From assembly GCA_024638345.1 (NCBI GenBank), contig JAHEKL010000181.1, positions 1-5,867 of the forward strand: a stretch of 5,867 nucleotides of DNA, in the 5' to 3' direction. Below, in pieces: positions 4,562-5,867 of the stretch. Position 1 is the first letter of the stretch. Every line of letters starts with the position of its first letter. The notes beneath the pieces were generated by a model. That model was not told the origin of the DNA. It did not search any database and saw only the letters and a list, made by a program, of their open reading frames with translations. The translations under genes were made by a program, and so were the position numbers. The stretch comes from Gammaproteobacteria bacterium (GTDB taxonomy: Bacteria > Gemmatimonadota > Gemmatimonadetes > Longimicrobiales > Gaopeijiaceae).

Positions 4562-5867
4562 ATGTCGCGGATTCTAGAGGGAATGGGGGCGTCGACGGGG
4601 CGAGCTCTCGGGCCCGTCCGCCGGATTGAGTGGGACATTCCGCTCGTCCCTCATCGCACCATCGGAGCGGACGAAGTCGAGCACGAAGTCGAGCGGTTCG
4701 GGCAGGCGCGGGCGCGCGCGCTCGAGTACGTATCTCACCTGCAGGCCGAGACGACCGACCGGATTGGATCATTCGAGGGCAAGGTCTTCGAGTCGCAGGC
4801 CATGATGATCGAGGACCCGGACCTGGTGAAGGGTACGCTGTCGTACGTACGAGACAACTTCGTGTGCGCGGAGAGGGCGTTCGACTGGCAGGTTCTGGAG
4901 ATGCGCATCCGCATGCAGGAGTCGGCACACGCCATGCTCGTAGACCGCCTCGCTGACCTTCACGACGTGCGAGTGCGCGTTCTTTCCCATCTCCTGGATC
5001 GCGGGGACCCCTCGGACCTGGTGACCGAGGCCGAAGGCCCAGCCATCCTGGTGGGTAGCGAGCTTCCGCCCAGTATCGCCGCCCGACTCGATCCGAAGCG
5101 CATCCTCGGTGTCGTGCTTTCCGGTGGTTCTCGCGGAGCGCACGGCGTAATCCTCGCTCGCGCGCTCGGAATTCCGGTGGTCGTGGCCGTCGGGCCAGCC
5201 CTCGATGCCGTGACGGAAGCAGACCGATTGCTGGTGGACGGACGCTCCGGCGAAATCCGAATCAACCCGAGTCCGCAGGAGGTCGAGAGCCACCATCGTG
5301 CGGTCGCGCGGGCGACGCACCGGAGGGAAGCTCTTCAAGAAGTCGCGGGCAGGCCGACGAAGACGATGGACGGAGTGCTGACGATCGTGCAGGCGAACCT
5401 GGATCTACCGCACGAGGCTGACGATGCCTTGCGATTGGGTGCAGATGGAGTCGGTCTGTTTCGGTCAGAATTCCTGGTGATCGGAAGAAGGGAAATCCCC
5501 GCAGAAGAGGACCAGCTGTTAGCATATACGGCGGTTCTAGAGACGTTCCCGGACCGAGAGGTCACCCTCCGCACGTTCGACATTGGGGGTGACAAGTTCC
5601 CTCTCTTCCTAAAGCTGCCCCCCGAGGACAATCCGTATCTTGGCTGGCGCGCCATCCGCATTTGCCTCGACATGCCGGAGCTGTTTCGGAACCAGCTCAG
5701 CGCGGCGGTTCGATCGTCCAAGAGCGGAAACCTGCGACTCCTCATTCCCTTCGTCTCGACGGTGAATGAGATGAGGCGATCGCGCGAGATGCTCGACGAA
5801 GTCTACCTGTCACTCGGAATGAAGGACTCAGGCGTGCGGATTCCACTGGGAGTGATGGTCGAGACTC
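4562..5867 (+). CDS. ptsI: PTS enzyme I (PEP-protein phosphotransferase), 3'-truncated
   Basis: Enzyme I autophosphorylates with PEP and donates the phosphate to HPr, starting the relay. The frame is open from ATG 4562 to the window edge (435 residues of about 570-590), so the gene continues outside. The N-terminus, ILEGMGASTGRALGPV, is the family pattern. The helical HPr-binding domain covers about 25-145. The phosphohistidine domain carries His194 in GGSRGAHGVILARALGIP. The PEP-binding barrel begins near 255 and shows GVGLFRSEFL (Arg301), TLRTFDIGGDK (Arg337), NPYLGWRAIR and GVMVET (Glu434). The catalytic cysteine region lies beyond the edge. GGGAA at 4552-4556, inside ptsH, is five bases before the ATG. 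The segment before His194 reads Gly-Ala where enzyme I almost always has Thr-Ser (TSH). EI-Ntr-type GAF input is absent, so this is the plain sugar-PTS form. Confidence 0.95.
   Translation, partial: MSRILEGMGASTGRALGPVRRIEWDIPLVPHRTIGADEVEHEVERFGQARARALEYVSHLQAETTDRIGSFEGKVFESQAMMIEDPDLVKGTLSYVRDNFVCAERAFDWQVLEMRIRMQESAHAMLVDRLADLHDVRVRVLSHLLDRGDPSDLVTEAEGPAILVGSELPPSIAARLDPKRILGVVLSGGSRGAHGVILARALGIPVVVAVGPALDAVTEADRLLVDGRSGEIRINPSPQEVESHHRAVARATHRREALQEVAGRPTKTMDGVLTIVQANLDLPHEADDALRLGADGVGLFRSEFLVIGRREIPAEEDQLLAYTAVLETFPDREVTLRTFDIGGDKFPLFLKLPPEDNPYLGWRAIRICLDMPELFRNQLSAAVRSSKSGNLRLLIPFVSTVNEMRRSREMLDEVYLSLGMKDSGVRIPLGVMVET
4671..4694 (+). repeat. Perfect 12-base tandem duplication in ptsI
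   Basis: ACGAAGTCGAGC occurs twice back to back. The unit keeps the frame and encodes the acidic run DEVEHEVE at about residues 37-44 of enzyme I, at the entry of the HPr-binding helical domain. It looks like a short slippage duplication tolerated in a helical linker. Confidence 0.75.

Noticed and set aside
4630..4956. Plus-strand frame of 108 codons inside ptsI
   Set aside because: It is an Arg-rich shadow; enzyme I is continuous in another frame through the whole region.

Overview
The window is a single, densely packed plus-strand gene run from a bacterium with high GC (judged by eye, not computed). It is cut at both ends: a glycosyltransferase enters from the left and phosphotransferase system (PTS) enzyme I runs off the right. 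Between them lie seven complete genes. No rRNA, tRNA, CRISPR array, insertion sequence or convincing terminator was seen, and no stretch of even 50 bases lacks a gene.

Layout: (1) the C-terminal half of a GT4-type glycosyltransferase, ending 11 bases before (2) hpf, a short-form ribosome hibernation factor; (3) hprK, the bifunctional HPr kinase/phosphorylase; (4-7) EIIA, EIIB, EIIC and EIID of a mannose/sorbose-family PTS permease, each a separate gene; (8) ptsH (HPr); (9) ptsI (enzyme I), first 435 residues only. Successive genes overlap by a few bases or are separated by at most 11 bases, so they probably form one translationally coupled operon. Three junctions (hpf/hprK, EIIB start, EIID start) carry a GTGA overlap in which a GTG could serve as start inside the previous gene's TGA.

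How the genes work together: enzyme I takes phosphate from PEP and passes it to HPr on His29. HPr passes it to EIIA (His11) and then to EIIB (His14), which phosphorylates a sugar imported by the EIIC/EIID membrane pair. HprK can phosphorylate HPr on Ser60, which in known systems slows the relay and signals carbon status. The whole relay and its regulator are therefore encoded together. Hpf adds ribosome hibernation to the same transcription unit. No sugar-catabolic enzyme or local transcription factor is visible, so the substrate cannot be named.

Organism: HprK with a Man-family PTS next to hpf is reminiscent of the rpoN-hpf-PTS loci of Proteobacteria and relatives. The absence of rpoN, ptsN and rapZ in the visible part, the high GC and the divergent EII subunits suggest a less-studied Gram-negative phylum (for example Gemmatimonadota or a neighbouring candidate phylum). 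That placement is a guess. I see no wholly new system; the interest lies in the gene arrangement and in several departures from family motifs.
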